From Pseudomonadota bacterium (lineage in GTDB: Bacteria > Pseudomonadota > Gammaproteobacteria > Burkholderiales > Gallionellaceae), in the NCBI GenBank assembly GCA_021822115.1, contig JAJZSA010000025.1, forward strand, positions 1 to 30,089: a stretch of 30,089 bases of DNA. Reading direction: 5' to 3'. The position numbers were made by a program, and so were the translations under genes. The notes beneath the pieces were generated by a model. It was not told the origin of the DNA and made no database searches. It saw only the letters and a program-made list of their open reading frames with translations. The stretch's first letter is position 1. Every line of letters begins with the position of its first letter. Shown piece after piece: positions 17,794 through 25,619 of this stretch.

Positions 17794-18498
17794 ATGTTCA
17801 GAACCCTGCTGTTGCTGTTGCTCTCCACCACCCTGGCCCATGCCGCCGACGACAAGGCATCCGCCGTCAAAGACACCTTACAGAAGCACTATCAACAGTT
17901 GATCGGCACGGTGAGCCAGGTGAACACCTCGCCCATCCCCGGCCTGTTCGAAGTGGTGACCGAAGACCACATCTTCTATACCGACGAGAAGGGGCAATAC
18001 CTGATCGACGGCCAGATGTTCGACCTGCAAGCGCGCCAGAACCTGACCGAAGCGCGTGCACGCAAGCTGTTCGCCGTGGAGTTCGACAAGCTGCCGCTGA
18101 ACCTGGCGGTGAAGAAGGTGAAGGGCAACGGCAGCCGCAAGATGGCGTATTTCACCGACCCTAACTGCGGCTATTGCAAGAAGCTGGAACAGGAACTGAA
18201 GAACGTGACCAACGTGACGCTGTACCTGTTCATGTATCCGATCTTCAATGGCTCGGCCGAGAAGGTGCAAGCCGTGCGATGCAGCAAGGACCCGGTGAAG
18301 GCCTGGGACGACCTGATGCTGAACGGCATGCAACCCAAGGCCGGCAACTGCAAGGTGCCTACGGATGAGATCCTGGCACTGGGCCACAAGCTGCGCGTGA
18401 ACGGCACCCCGGCGCTGATCTTCGCCAACGGCGTGATGAATCCGGGTTATCTGCCGGCGGATCGTCTGGAGCAGGCGCTCACCGAAAATAGTAAATAA
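17794..18498 (+). CDS. dsbC: Periplasmic thiol:disulfide interchange protein DsbC
   Basis: Disulfide isomerase that reshuffles wrong disulfides in periplasmic proteins and is kept reduced by DsbD. The 234 residues begin with a signal peptide (MFRTLLLLLLSTTLAHA, cleavage likely after AHA at 17). A dimerisation domain follows (about 20-75, including PGLFEVVTEDHIFYTDEKGQYLIDG). The thioredoxin-like domain has active site CGYC (125-128) and cis-proline GTP (cis-Pro206). A second cysteine pair, C163 and C186, matches the structural disulfide of DsbC. GAGGAAAAACCCG precedes the ATG. A strong terminator follows. Confidence 0.95.
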   Translation: MFRTLLLLLLSTTLAHAADDKASAVKDTLQKHYQQLIGTVSQVNTSPIPGLFEVVTEDHIFYTDEKGQYLIDGQMFDLQARQNLTEARARKLFAVEFDKLPLNLAVKKVKGNGSRKMAYFTDPNCGYCKKLEQELKNVTNVTLYLFMYPIFNGSAEKVQAVRCSKDPVKAWDDLMLNGMQPKAGNCKVPTDEILALGHKLRVNGTPALIFANGVMNPGYLPADRLEQALTENSK

Positions 18499-18510
18499 GC
18501 AACACAGCCA

Positions 18511-18545
18511 ATGAAAAACGCGGGGTCCAGCCCCGCGTTTTTCAT
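18511..18545. terminator. Bidirectional terminator shared by dsbC and the adenylate cyclase
   Basis: Perfect 15-bp inverted repeat, ATGAAAAACGCGGGG-TCCAG-CCCCGCGTTTTTCAT. The GC core with A and T tracts on its two sides works on both strands. The stop codon of the minus-strand cyclase (18542-18544) lies inside the repeat. Confidence 0.92.
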
Positions 18546-20140
18546 TGTTTCTTGCCGGTCTCCTTGATCGGCACCGCCGCATGCAGCGGCGGGAAGGCCG
18601 GCGGTTCCTTCTGGAAGTAACCGCGATAACGCCGCACGAATGCTTCCGGCGGCATCTGCTTGGTGTCTTCCACCAGGTTGGGCGTGAAGCCCTTCACGAA
18701 ATACAGATCCATTTTGTGGTCGACCTTGGTGTGGGTCTTCACCCGCTTCTCGCATTCGAAGAAATCCTTGATACGCGCATAGGTCTGCGCAGACAACGCG
18801 ATGCGGTTGGGTTCGCCGCTGGATTCCACACGCGAAGCGTAGTTCACCGATTCGCCCCAGATGTCGTAGGCGAACTTCTGCTGACCGACCATACCGGCGA
18901 TGACGTGGCCGGTGTGGATGCCGATGCGGATGGACCAGTTGGCATGGCGATGGCTGCGCTCACTGACCGCCTGCACGATCTCCATGGCTGCCATCACGGC
19001 ATCCACCGGATGCGATGGGTTGCGTTCAGGCAGACCGGCGGCACACATATAGCTGTCGCCGATGGTCTTCAGTTTCTCCAGCCCGTAGCGCGCACTGATC
19101 TCGTCGAAGGCGCTGAAGTAATCGTCCAGCATGTACACCAGGTCTTCCGCCGCCAGGTTCTCGGTGGAAGCGGAGAAGCCGACGAAGTCGGTGAACAGGA
19201 TGGTGACGTCTTCCAGGTATTTCGGCTGCACCGATCCCTTCTCACGGAACTCTTGCGCCACCTTGGCCGGCAGGATGTTGCGCAATAACGATTGCGCTTC
19301 CTCGCGTTCCTGTTCGATCTCCTGATTGCGCTGGGCGAGGGTCTCCGTCATCTCATGGCATTGCCGTTGCGCCACTTGCAGATCGTCGCTCACGGTATCG
19401 AATGCGGCAGCGATCTCTCCCAGTTCATCCTTGGTTTCCAGCCCGACCCGCGCTGCACCGCCGCCCAGCACCGTCGCCACCGCCGGCGCGAAGGCCTGCA
19501 TGCCTTCAGCCAAACGCCGATAAGCGCGCATTGCCAGTACGATGCCGGTCAGCAGGGATAGCAGGAAGACGGCCAGTGCGGTGCGTTCGGACCACCATTC
19601 GGTGTGCTCCAGTTGTGCGTGTGCGGCCGCGATGAGTTCGCGTTCCTGCGTTTCCAGCGCGGGCAGTTCCTGATACAGCAATTGCTGGCTCAGCGGTTCC
19701 GCATGCAGGGCGTACTCGGTCATCGCTTGCGCGGGGTCCTTGCCGAAGTTGCCGTAGAACAGATGCCAGGAAGCCGCCAGTTCGGCATAGTGCGTCTGCA
19801 TGGCGCCGACTTTCTCCAGCAGCGCGCCTTGCGCCAGCTCCTTCAGTTGGGTGACTTGTGTCGCCACGCGCGCGGATTGCGCTTCGACTTTATCCTTCTC
19901 TTCCGCACTCAGCTCGGGCACCGACTCTTGCGGCAAGCGACCGAGCCGCACGACCTGCTTCTGGATCTCTTCGATGCCTTGGCGGATGGAGGTGGTGATG
20001 GAAAGCTGTGCATTCTCATGCTGCAACTGTTCCAGGGCATCGCGCTGGCGGTAGGTGTTCCAGAAGTTCAGTGCGAAGTTCACAGCGAACAGGCACAGGA
20101 TGGCGCTCAAAGAGAACTGGATATGGCTTCTCAATCTCAT
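18542..20140 (-). CDS. Membrane-bound class III adenylate/guanylate cyclase
   Basis: A 532-residue signalling enzyme likely making cAMP. The order is: TM1 (about 9-28), a helical periplasmic sensor region (about 30-185), TM2 (about 188-205), a HAMP linker (about 206-258), a coiled coil (about 259-285) and a class III cyclase domain (about 305-490). Catalytic residues are present: metal aspartates D318 in LFTDFVGFS and D362 in KTIGDSYM; adenine-selecting K358 and D426 (AYDIWGESVNYASRVES); transition-state N433 and R437. The K/D pair favours ATP over GTP. The only usable start is ATG 20140, since an in-frame TAG lies about four codons upstream. A nine-codon ORF with a strong SD overlaps that start, suggesting coupling. 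It lies downstream of rnpB and no terminator separates them. Confidence 0.94.
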   Translation of the reverse strand: MRLRSHIQFSLSAILCLFAVNFALNFWNTYRQRDALEQLQHENAQLSITTSIRQGIEEIQKQVVRLGRLPQESVPELSAEEKDKVEAQSARVATQVTQLKELAQGALLEKVGAMQTHYAELAASWHLFYGNFGKDPAQAMTEYALHAEPLSQQLLYQELPALETQERELIAAAHAQLEHTEWWSERTALAVFLLSLLTGIVLAMRAYRRLAEGMQAFAPAVATVLGGGAARVGLETKDELGEIAAAFDTVSDDLQVAQRQCHEMTETLAQRNQEIEQEREEAQSLLRNILPAKVAQEFREKGSVQPKYLEDVTILFTDFVGFSASTENLAAEDLVYMLDDYFSAFDEISARYGLEKLKTIGDSYMCAAGLPERNPSHPVDAVMAAMEIVQAVSERSHRHANWSIRIGIHTGHVIAGMVGQQKFAYDIWGESVNYASRVESSGEPNRIALSAQTYARIKDFFECEKRVKTHTKVDHKMDLYFVKGFTPNLVEDTKQMPPEAFVRRYRGYFQKEPPAFPPLHAAVPIKETGKKQ

Positions 20141-20166
20141 GGTTGTGGCTTTCTATCCTTTTCCAT
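20137..20166 (-). CDS. Possible nine-codon leader ORF coupled to the cyclase
   Basis: ATG at 20166 encodes MEKDRKPQP, and its TGA overlaps the cyclase ATG as ATGA. An AGGGAGGGGG run (20177-20186) lies about 10 bases before this short ORF, whereas the cyclase ATG itself has only a distant GGAT. It could serve to bring ribosomes to the cyclase start. Confidence 0.35.
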   Translation of the reverse strand: MEKDRKPQP

Positions 20167-20207
20167 GTGCAGCACGCCCCCTCCCTTGTTCACATGCCGC
20201 TGTTTTC

Positions 20208-20558
20208 GGTGAAGCTGGCCGGTAAGCCGGGTTCTGTCGTGGACAGTCATTCCTCTAGGCGTTTCGTTACCTGACGCTCAAGCGACCTACCCGCAAGCGG
20301 CGCGAGCCACGCCATAGCTTGCCTATTTGGTCTTGCTCCGGATGGGGTTTACCGTGCCGTCCGTGTTACCACGTCCGCGGTGAGCTCTTACCTCGCCGTT
20401 TCACCCTTGCCGTTCCCCGAAGGGACTTGGGCGGTCTGTTCTCTGTGGCACTTTCCATCGCCTCACGGCGTCCGGCCGTTAGCCGGCATCCTGCTCTGCG
20501 GAGCCCGGACTTTCCTCTACGCACACAAGGCGCGCAGCGACTGTCTGGCCAGCTTCGC
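20208..20558 (-). ncRNA. rnpB: RNase P RNA (class A)
   Basis: The catalytic RNA that removes tRNA 5' leaders, together with the RnpA protein. On the minus strand the 5' end GAAGCTGGCCAGACAG and the 3' end GGCCAGCTTC form helix P1. Conserved parts are in order: GAGGAAAGTCCGGGCTCC (20500-20517), the GGGTGAAACGGCGAGGTAAGAG block, a CCAAATAGGC segment near the middle, and the 3' signature GAGGAATGACTGTCC followed by CAGAACCCGGCTTACCGG. The length of about 350 nt is normal. The ends are set by the P1 helix and may be off by a few bases. An extended -10 promoter is visible upstream. No intrinsic terminator follows, so read-through into the cyclase leader is possible. Confidence 0.96.
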
Positions 20559-20562
20559 GCGC

Positions 20563-20571
20563 AGTGTAGCA
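20563..20571 (-). promoter_or_regulatory. Extended -10 promoter of rnpB
   Basis: The minus strand reads TGCTACACT: TGn plus TACACT, four of six to consensus. It ends 7 bases before the first base of helix P1 at 20556, the expected distance to the start. The -35 region is weak. Confidence 0.6.
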
Positions 20572-20622
20572 TGGGGAATCGCGGGCGACCGTGCAGCCGG
20601 TCAGACAGGCACTACACGCGCC

Positions 20623-22101
20623 TCAGGCGGCCTCGATCTGCAGGCTGAGACCAAGCACCTTCCATTGCCGCGCTTCGTCACGCAACGCGGTCTCGGTCAG
20701 CGGATTCTGCGCCAGCCAGTCGGCGCTCAGGTTGAGGTTGAATTTGCTGCCGCTGAAACGCGCCTGCATCGCCGGCATGGCAACATCGGTACGGTTGCGA
20801 TAGAACAGCACGGCGAGGCGCAATGCCATCACCTTGGCTGCGACCTGCCATTCGTCCAGCTGGGTGCCGACCTTTTCCAGCTTGCCGCGATGGGCCAGCG
20901 CCAACAGGCTCAGGCGCTGCTGCACCTTGCGCGAGAAGCCGGGCATGTCCGCATTGGCAAGGATGTAGGCGGAATGCTTGTGGTAACCGCTGTGCGCCAC
21001 ACTGATGCCGATCTCGTGCAGCTCGGCGGCCCAGGTCAGCAGCTGTGCATCCTCTTCATCCAGATGGCCATCGAAGAACTGCTGCGCCAGCAGCACCGTG
21101 AGACTGCGCACGCGCTGTGCCTGCGCATGGTCTACGTGATAACGGCGCATGAACTGCTGCACCGTGGCCTGGCGCATGTCGTTGTGCGTGAAACGCCCCA
21201 GCAGGTCGTACAGCACGCCTTCGCGCAAGGCGCCCAGCGCGGGACGCATCTGCTCGATACCGAGTTCACAGAAGGCGGCATACATGATGGCGAAGCCGCC
21301 GGCGAACACCGGCACCCGATCCGCCTTCATGCCGGGCAGGTCGAGCCTGGCGACATCGCCGGCCTCGAGCAGCCTGGCACGCAGCTGTTCCAGCCCGTCG
21401 CGCGTGATACCGCCGGCGCTGTAGCCGTTCTGTTCCAGCACGTCGCAGATCACGCGCGCAGTACCCGAAGAACCGAGCGCCACGCTCCAGTGGCCCTTGG
21501 CATATTCCGCGACGATGGCCTGCAATTCATTGCGGGCGGCGAGTTCGGCCTGCTTGAGGTTGCTCTTGTTGACCTTGCCGTCTGGGAAGAAACGCCCGCT
21601 GTAGCTGACGCAGCCCATGTACAGGCTCTCCAGGTGCAACGGCTGCAAACTCTGGCCGATGATGAATTCGGTGGAACCGCCGCCGATGTCCATCACCAGG
21701 CGGCGCTCCTCGCTCTGCGGCAACCCTTGCGCCACGCCGAGATAGATCAGGCGCGCCTCTTCGCGACCGGCGATGACTTCGATGGGAAAACCGAGCGCAG
21801 CCTCGGCTTGTTGCAGGAATTCCGGCGCGTTCTTCGCCACGCGCAGCGAATTGGTGCCGACCGCGCGCACGGCTTCTTGCGGCAGGTCGCGCAGGCGCTC
21901 ACCGAAACGGTGCAGACATTCGAGTGCGCGTTGCTGCGAAGCTTGGTCCAGGCGACGATCGGGCGTGATACCGGCGGCCAGACGAACGGCTTCGCGCAGG
22001 CCATCCAGCATGTAGAGCTGGTCGTTCTCGACACGGGCGACCTGCAGCCGGAAGCTGTTGGAACCGAGATCGACGGCGGCTAGGAGCGGCTGCTGTTGCA
22101 A
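20623..22101 (-). CDS. ppx: Exopolyphosphatase (Ppx/GppA family)
   Basis: Releases phosphate from polyphosphate ends; some relatives also hydrolyse pppGpp. 492 residues: an ASKHA-fold N-terminal half with AAVDLGSNSFRLQV (8-21) and VMDIGGGSTEFIIG (136-149), the catalytic-Glu region AGREEARLIY (about 111-120), then an HD-like helical domain (WAAELHEIGISVAHSGYHKHSAYI). The start is unusual: no ATG fits, and TTG at 22101 gives MQQQPLLAAVDLGSNS with correct spacing to the first motif. No good SD is seen. The phoU stop is 15 bases upstream, so coupled expression with phoU is likely. Confidence 0.94.
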   Translation of the reverse strand: MQQQPLLAAVDLGSNSFRLQVARVENDQLYMLDGLREAVRLAAGITPDRRLDQASQQRALECLHRFGERLRDLPQEAVRAVGTNSLRVAKNAPEFLQQAEAALGFPIEVIAGREEARLIYLGVAQGLPQSEERRLVMDIGGGSTEFIIGQSLQPLHLESLYMGCVSYSGRFFPDGKVNKSNLKQAELAARNELQAIVAEYAKGHWSVALGSSGTARVICDVLEQNGYSAGGITRDGLEQLRARLLEAGDVARLDLPGMKADRVPVFAGGFAIMYAAFCELGIEQMRPALGALREGVLYDLLGRFTHNDMRQATVQQFMRRYHVDHAQAQRVRSLTVLLAQQFFDGHLDEEDAQLLTWAAELHEIGISVAHSGYHKHSAYILANADMPGFSRKVQQRLSLLALAHRGKLEKVGTQLDEWQVAAKVMALRLAVLFYRNRTDVAMPAMQARFSGSKFNLNLSADWLAQNPLTETALRDEARQWKVLGLSLQIEAA

Positions 22102-22116
22102 AACACTGGCGGCAGC

Positions 22117-22824
22117 TTATTGCTGCACTTCCCGCTCGATCTCTTCGACGGTAACGTGGCGCACGTCACGCCCCTTGACCATGTAGACCACGTATTCCGA
22201 CATGTTCTTGGCATGGTCGCCGATGCGCTCGATGGCCTTGGCCACGAACAGGATCTCCAGCGAGGTGGAGATGGTGCGCGGATCTTCCATCATGAAGGTG
22301 ATGAGGTAACGCATGATGGCGCGGAATTCCTCATCCACCTGCTCGTCCTGGCGCACCACCTGGGCAGCGGCGCTGAGATTGAGGCGGGCGAAGGCATCCA
22401 GCGATTTGCGCAACATGTCCAGCGCCAGCTCGGCCGCGTGCTTGATCTCGTTGTAGCGCGGCAGATGCAGGCGTTCTTTCTGCGACAGCAGCTTGGCCAT
22501 GCGCGCGATCTTCTCGGCCTCGTCGCCGATGCGCTCGAGATCGGTGATGGTCTTGATGACGGTCATCACCATGCGCAGGTCGCCGGCGGCCGGCTGGCGG
22601 CGCACCAGGATGTGGTTGCAACTCTCGTCGATCTCGACTTCCATCGCGTTGACGCGATGGTCATCCTCGATCACCTGGGTCATCAGGGCGACATCACCGG
22701 AGACCAGCGATTCAACGGCCAGCTTGATCTGGTTCTCGACCAGACCGCCCATCTGCAGCACGCGCGCGCGCACTGCTTCCAGTTCCGCGTCGAATTGTTT
22801 CGAGGTGTGTTCGGTGCCGACCAT
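22117..22824 (-). CDS. phoU: Phosphate signalling regulator PhoU
   Basis: Connects the Pst phosphate transporter to the PhoR/PhoB two-component system and represses the Pho response when phosphate is plentiful. The 235 residues form two three-helix PhoU repeats with metal-binding motifs: TVIKTITDLERIGDEAEKIA in the first and EILFVAKAIERIGDHAKNMSEYVVYMV in the second. The ATG at 22824 has GGAAAGGA about 8 bases upstream. It is followed by ppx after 15 bases, without a pst operon in the window. This phoU-ppx pair joins phosphate sensing to polyphosphate use. Confidence 0.96.
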   Translation of the reverse strand: MVGTEHTSKQFDAELEAVRARVLQMGGLVENQIKLAVESLVSGDVALMTQVIEDDHRVNAMEVEIDESCNHILVRRQPAAGDLRMVMTVIKTITDLERIGDEAEKIARMAKLLSQKERLHLPRYNEIKHAAELALDMLRKSLDAFARLNLSAAAQVVRQDEQVDEEFRAIMRYLITFMMEDPRTISTSLEILFVAKAIERIGDHAKNMSEYVVYMVKGRDVRHVTVEEIEREVQQ

Positions 22825-22871
22825 GATGCATCCTTTCCGGAGAGTTTCGAACCGCCGAGCCTAGCGGTTTT

Positions 22872-22889
22872 CGGTTACGTTTCTGTTAC
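22872..22889 (+). promoter_or_regulatory. Pho-box-like direct repeat at the rpiA 3' end, upstream of phoU
   Basis: CGGTTAC-GTTT-CTGTTAC is a pair of heptamers with an 11-base period, the spacing of PhoB sites (CTGTCAT repeats). The second half matches CTGTCAT at five of seven positions. It reads on the plus strand, opposite to phoU, and overlaps the rpiA stop, which weakens the case. Confidence 0.25.
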
Positions 22890-23554
22890 GCAGCGGTCAT
22901 CGTTTTCACGCCGTCGGGGGTGCCGAGCAGCAGCACGTCCGCACCGCGGCATGCGAACAGGCCGTTGGTCACCACGCCGGGCAACTGGTTCAGTTTGGTC
23001 TCCAGTTCCACCGGATTCATGATGGAAAGGCCATGCACATCCAGGATGACATTGCCGTTGTCGGTAGTGAAACCTTCGCGCAGCTTGGGTTGCCCGCCCA
23101 GCTTGACCAATTCGCGCGCGATGTAGCTGCGCGCCATCGGGATGACCTCGATCGGTAGCGGGAACTTGCCCAGTACATCGACCAGCTTGCTCTGGTCGCA
23201 TACGCAGATGAACTTCTTGCTGGCTGCCGCAACGATCTTCTCGCGCGTCAGCGCGCCGCCGCCGCCCTTGACCATATGCATGTGGCGCGTGATCTCGTCC
23301 GCGCCGTCGACGTATACCGGCAGGTCGCCGGCGTCGTTCAGGGACAGCACTTCGATGCCATGGCCTTGCAGGCGTTTGGCCGAAGCCTCCGAGCTGGCGA
23401 CCGCGCCGCGGATCTTGCCTTTGATCTTGGCCAGCTCATCGATGAAGAAGTTAGCGGTGGAGCCGGTGCCCACGCCCACGATGCAGTCGTTCGGGACATA
23501 AGCGATCGCCGCCTGAGCGACCGCGCGTTTCAGATCATCTTGTGTCATTGCCAT
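22886..23554 (-). CDS. rpiA: Ribose-5-phosphate isomerase A
   Basis: Interconverts ribose-5-phosphate and ribulose-5-phosphate in the pentose phosphate and Calvin cycles. 222 residues with [15 protein letters not shown] (27-41), DGADE (83-87) and [12 protein letters not shown] (96-107, containing the catalytic Glu), then FPLPIEVIP. The start at 23554 was chosen because GGAGAGAG lies about 9 bases upstream. The ATG at 23569 overlaps that SD, and the ATG at 23548 is also possible, shortening the protein by two residues. A TGC-AATAAT promoter candidate lies upstream. Confidence 0.96.
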   Translation of the reverse strand: MAMTQDDLKRAVAQAAIAYVPNDCIVGVGTGSTANFFIDELAKIKGKIRGAVASSEASAKRLQGHGIEVLSLNDAGDLPVYVDGADEITRHMHMVKGGGGALTREKIVAAASKKFICVCDQSKLVDVLGKFPLPIEVIPMARSYIARELVKLGGQPKLREGFTTDNGNVILDVHGLSIMNPVELETKLNQLPGVVTNGLFACRGADVLLLGTPDGVKTMTAA

Positions 23555-23581
23555 TTTTTCTCTCTCCATTTCAGTGAGGCG

Positions 23582-23590
23582 ATTATTGCA
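23582..23590 (-). promoter_or_regulatory. Candidate extended -10 of rpiA
   Basis: Minus-strand TGCAATAAT: TGn followed by AATAAT (five of six), 28 bases before the rpiA ATG. The -35 is weak. Confidence 0.35.
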
Positions 23591-23632
23591 GGAATTGCCG
23601 GAATTAGGAAACGCCGCACCGCGCGCATGCGC

Positions 23633-23661
23633 TTTTCAAAATACCGGTTTGCATTTACGAT
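23633..23661 (+). promoter_or_regulatory. Candidate promoter of tRNA-Ala
   Basis: TTTTCA, a 17-base spacer, TACGAT, then a GC-rich discriminator (TCGCCTGCCG) just before the tRNA 5' end. Both hexamers match four of six. The GC-rich discriminator resembles stringently controlled stable-RNA promoters. Confidence 0.45.
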
Positions 23662-23672
23662 TCGCCTGCCGT

Positions 23673-23748
23673 GGGGGTGTAGCTCAGTTGGGAGAGCGTC
23701 TGGTTCGCAATCAGAAGGTCGTCAGTTCGATCCTGATCACCTCCACCA
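23673..23748 (+). tRNA. tRNA-Ala (anticodon CGC)
   Basis: Full cloverleaf. Acceptor GGGGGTG pairs with CACCTCC; the D-arm is GCTC/GAGC; the anticodon stem TCTGG/TCAGA encloses loop TTCGCAA with anticodon CGC (reads GCG); the T-arm is GTCAG-TTCGATC-CTGAT; discriminator A and encoded CCA (23746-23748). The G3:U70 wobble pair, the main alanine identity element, is present. It is a single gene convergent with ykgJ. Confidence 0.95.
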
Positions 23749-23758
23749 CTTCCCAGCC

Positions 23759-24136
23759 TCATTTGTTCCGGTCTTTCACACCATACAAGGCGCGCAGACG
23801 CACGCACTCCGGGTTCATGCTGCCATCGGCCATCTGTGCCGGGAATTCGCGGCATACCGAGGGCCGCTTGTCATAGATCCCGCACAGGCCATCCGCACCC
23901 AGCGCGATACAACGGCCGGGAGCGGCTTCGGTGCCTTTCATACAGGCGCGGAACGGGGTGAGCTGGACCACCAGGTCGGCCGGCACATAGCCGCCCGGTT
24001 GGGTATCCAGCTCTCCCTGATAGAACGAGACCCGGTAATGCCTGCAGCAGACGGCACATCCCAGGCAGGGGTTATCGTCCCCGCTCATGTCGTAGAACAC
24101 CCGACCGTCGTCGGTCGTTATCGCGTGCTGGCTCAT
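23759..24136 (-). CDS. YkgJ-family cysteine cluster protein
   Basis: A 125-residue protein of the YkgJ/CxxCxxCC family, thought to bind zinc or an iron-sulfur cluster; its function is not established. The cysteine pattern is complete: CLGCAVCC (24-31), C65, C76, C85, then GLCGIYDKRPSVCREFP with C95, plus C113. Its ATG at 24136 comes 4 bases after the xerD stop, so it is probably the last gene of an ogt-xerD-ykgJ transcript. It ends 10 bases from the 3' end of the convergent tRNA-Ala gene. Confidence 0.88.
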   Translation of the reverse strand: MSQHAITTDDGRVFYDMSGDDNPCLGCAVCCRHYRVSFYQGELDTQPGGYVPADLVVQLTPFRACMKGTEAAPGRCIALGADGLCGIYDKRPSVCREFPAQMADGSMNPECVRLRALYGVKDRNK

Positions 24137-24140
24137 GGTC

Positions 24141-25037
24141 TCAACCTCGTGGATGGTGCTGGGCGTGCAACTGTTTCAGGCGCTCGCGCGCCACATGGGT
24201 ATAGATCTGCGTAGTCGAGATGTCGGAATGTCCGAGCAGCATCTGCACCACGCGCAGATCGGCACCATGGTTCAGCAGATGAGTGGCGAAGGCATGGCGC
24301 AAGGTATGCGGCGAGAGCGGCTTGTGCACCCCGCCCTGCCGCGCATGCTTCTTGATCAGATACCAGAACATCTGACGCGTCATCGCCGCCCCCTGCTGGG
24401 TGACGAACATCGCGTCGCTGATCTTGCCGGCCAGCAGCACAGGACGCGCGTCGGTCATGTAGCGTTTGAGCCAATCCATGGCCTCTTCGCCGAACGGCAC
24501 CAGCCGCTCTTTGCTGCCTTTGCCCATCACACGTACCACGCCTTCGTTCATGCTGACCTGTGCCAGCTTGAGGCCGACCAGTTCCGAGACGCGCAGTCCG
24601 CTGGCATATAACACTTCCAGCATGGCGCGGTCGCGCAGGCCGAGCGGGCTCTGTACGTCGGGGGCGGCGAGCAATTGCTCCACATCCGTCTCGCTGAGGC
24701 TTTTGGGTAAGGCTCGCGGCAGTTTCGGCGTGGCCACCAGTAAAGTGGGGTCGACCTTCACCTGGTTCTGGCGCAGCAGATAACGATACAGACGCTTCAG
24801 GCTGGAGATGGCACGCGAAGTAGAGGTCGGGCGCGCCTTCTCCTGTCCCACCAGATGCGCCAGGAAACCTTGGATATCGGCCGCCGTAGCGGCCAGCAGC
24901 CCGCAATCGCGATGCGCGCGCAACCAGGCCGCGAACTTGTCCAGGTCGCGGCGATAGCTTTCGAGGGTGTTGCGCGCCAGTCCATCTTCCAGCCACAGCG
25001 CGTCCCCGAACTCATCCAGCAGTTCAGCGTCGCTCAT
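24141..25037 (-). CDS. xerD: Tyrosine recombinase XerD
   Basis: With XerC it resolves chromosome dimers at dif under FtsK control. The 298 residues equal E. coli XerD in length. It has an N-terminal SAM-like core-binding domain (about 8-90) and a C-terminal catalytic domain. Catalytic residues are all visible: R149 (ASGLRVSELVGL), K173 (MGKGSKERLVP), H244 and R247 (SPHTLRHAFATHLL), H270 (LLGHSDISTTQ) and nucleophile Y279 (QIYTHV). The start MSDAELLDEF at 25037 is preferred over the open frame to 25184, which only shadows ogt. It overlaps the ogt 3' end by 14 bases. The neighbourhood is housekeeping, not a mobile element. Confidence 0.95.
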   Translation of the reverse strand: MSDAELLDEFGDALWLEDGLARNTLESYRRDLDKFAAWLRAHRDCGLLAATAADIQGFLAHLVGQEKARPTSTSRAISSLKRLYRYLLRQNQVKVDPTLLVATPKLPRALPKSLSETDVEQLLAAPDVQSPLGLRDRAMLEVLYASGLRVSELVGLKLAQVSMNEGVVRVMGKGSKERLVPFGEEAMDWLKRYMTDARPVLLAGKISDAMFVTQQGAAMTRQMFWYLIKKHARQGGVHKPLSPHTLRHAFATHLLNHGADLRVVQMLLGHSDISTTQIYTHVARERLKQLHAQHHPRG

Positions 25038-25485
25038 GCGCCAGCAACCAACGCTTGATCGCCATCGCATCGTCATCCGCACGATGCATGAAACCGCCCA
25101 GCCCATGTTTGCCCACCACGCGATGGCAGGGGATGACGACTGGCAAGGGATTGTTGCCGCAGGCTTGCCCGACGGCACGCGCACTGGAACCCAGCGCGAC
25201 AGCCAGATCGCCGTAGCTGCGCGTCTCGCCGACCGGGATCTCCAGCATCGCCAGCCACACGTCGCATTGATGGTGGGTGCCGCTCAACTCGAATGGCAGG
25301 TCGATGACGAAACCGGGGTCTTGCAGATAGGCCTGTAATTGGCGGCAGGCCTCTTGCGCCAGGCCGCCTGTCGCCGCCTGCACGCGGTGTGCGGCCGGCA
25401 GGAAGTCGATACCCAGCAGATCCGTGTCTGAACAACGGATGCCGAGCTTGCCGAAAGGTGCGGGGATGACTGCCTGGAATTCCAT
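25024..25485 (-). CDS. ogt: Methylated-DNA-protein-cysteine methyltransferase
   Basis: Suicide DNA-repair protein that removes the alkyl group from O6-alkylguanine onto its own cysteine. 153 residues with active site IPCHRVVG (C120), preceded by the helix-turn-helix VGETRSYGDLAVALGSSARAVGQACGNNP. The ATG at 25485 gives MEFQAVIPAPFGKLGI, which fits the family N-terminus. In-frame starts at 25515 and 25533 would add non-conserved residues. The SD is weak. It overlaps xerD by 14 bases, implying coupled translation. Confidence 0.92.
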   Translation of the reverse strand: MEFQAVIPAPFGKLGIRCSDTDLLGIDFLPAAHRVQAATGGLAQEACRQLQAYLQDPGFVIDLPFELSGTHHQCDVWLAMLEIPVGETRSYGDLAVALGSSARAVGQACGNNPLPVVIPCHRVVGKHGLGGFMHRADDDAMAIKRWLLAHERR

Positions 25486-25565
25486 GCGCGCATCATATCC
25501 GAAACGCAAGTCCATGCTTCGGTAGCGGTGCATGCAGGCGCGGGGGGTGGTCGTAATGCAAGGAC

Positions 25566-25595
25566 TGAAAATGAAACGGGAGCCGAAGCTCCCGT
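25566..25595 (-). terminator. Intrinsic terminator of the rpsP-rimM-trmD-rplS operon
   Basis: Minus-strand stem ACGGGAGC-TTCG-GCTCCCGT with a UUCG tetraloop, followed by TTCATTTTCAG. It lies 25 bases past the rplS stop. Confidence 0.85.
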
Positions 25596-25619
25596 TGCAG
25601 AGGCAGCGTGATCCGTCGA

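Noticed and set aside
22850..22869. Hairpin AACCGC-(8)-GCGGTT between rpiA and phoU considered as a terminator
   Set aside because: No T-rich run follows on the minus strand, and the stem is only 6 bp.
25038..25184. N-terminal extension of xerD
   Set aside because: It is an out-of-frame reading of ogt; the family N-terminus starts at MSDAELLDEF.
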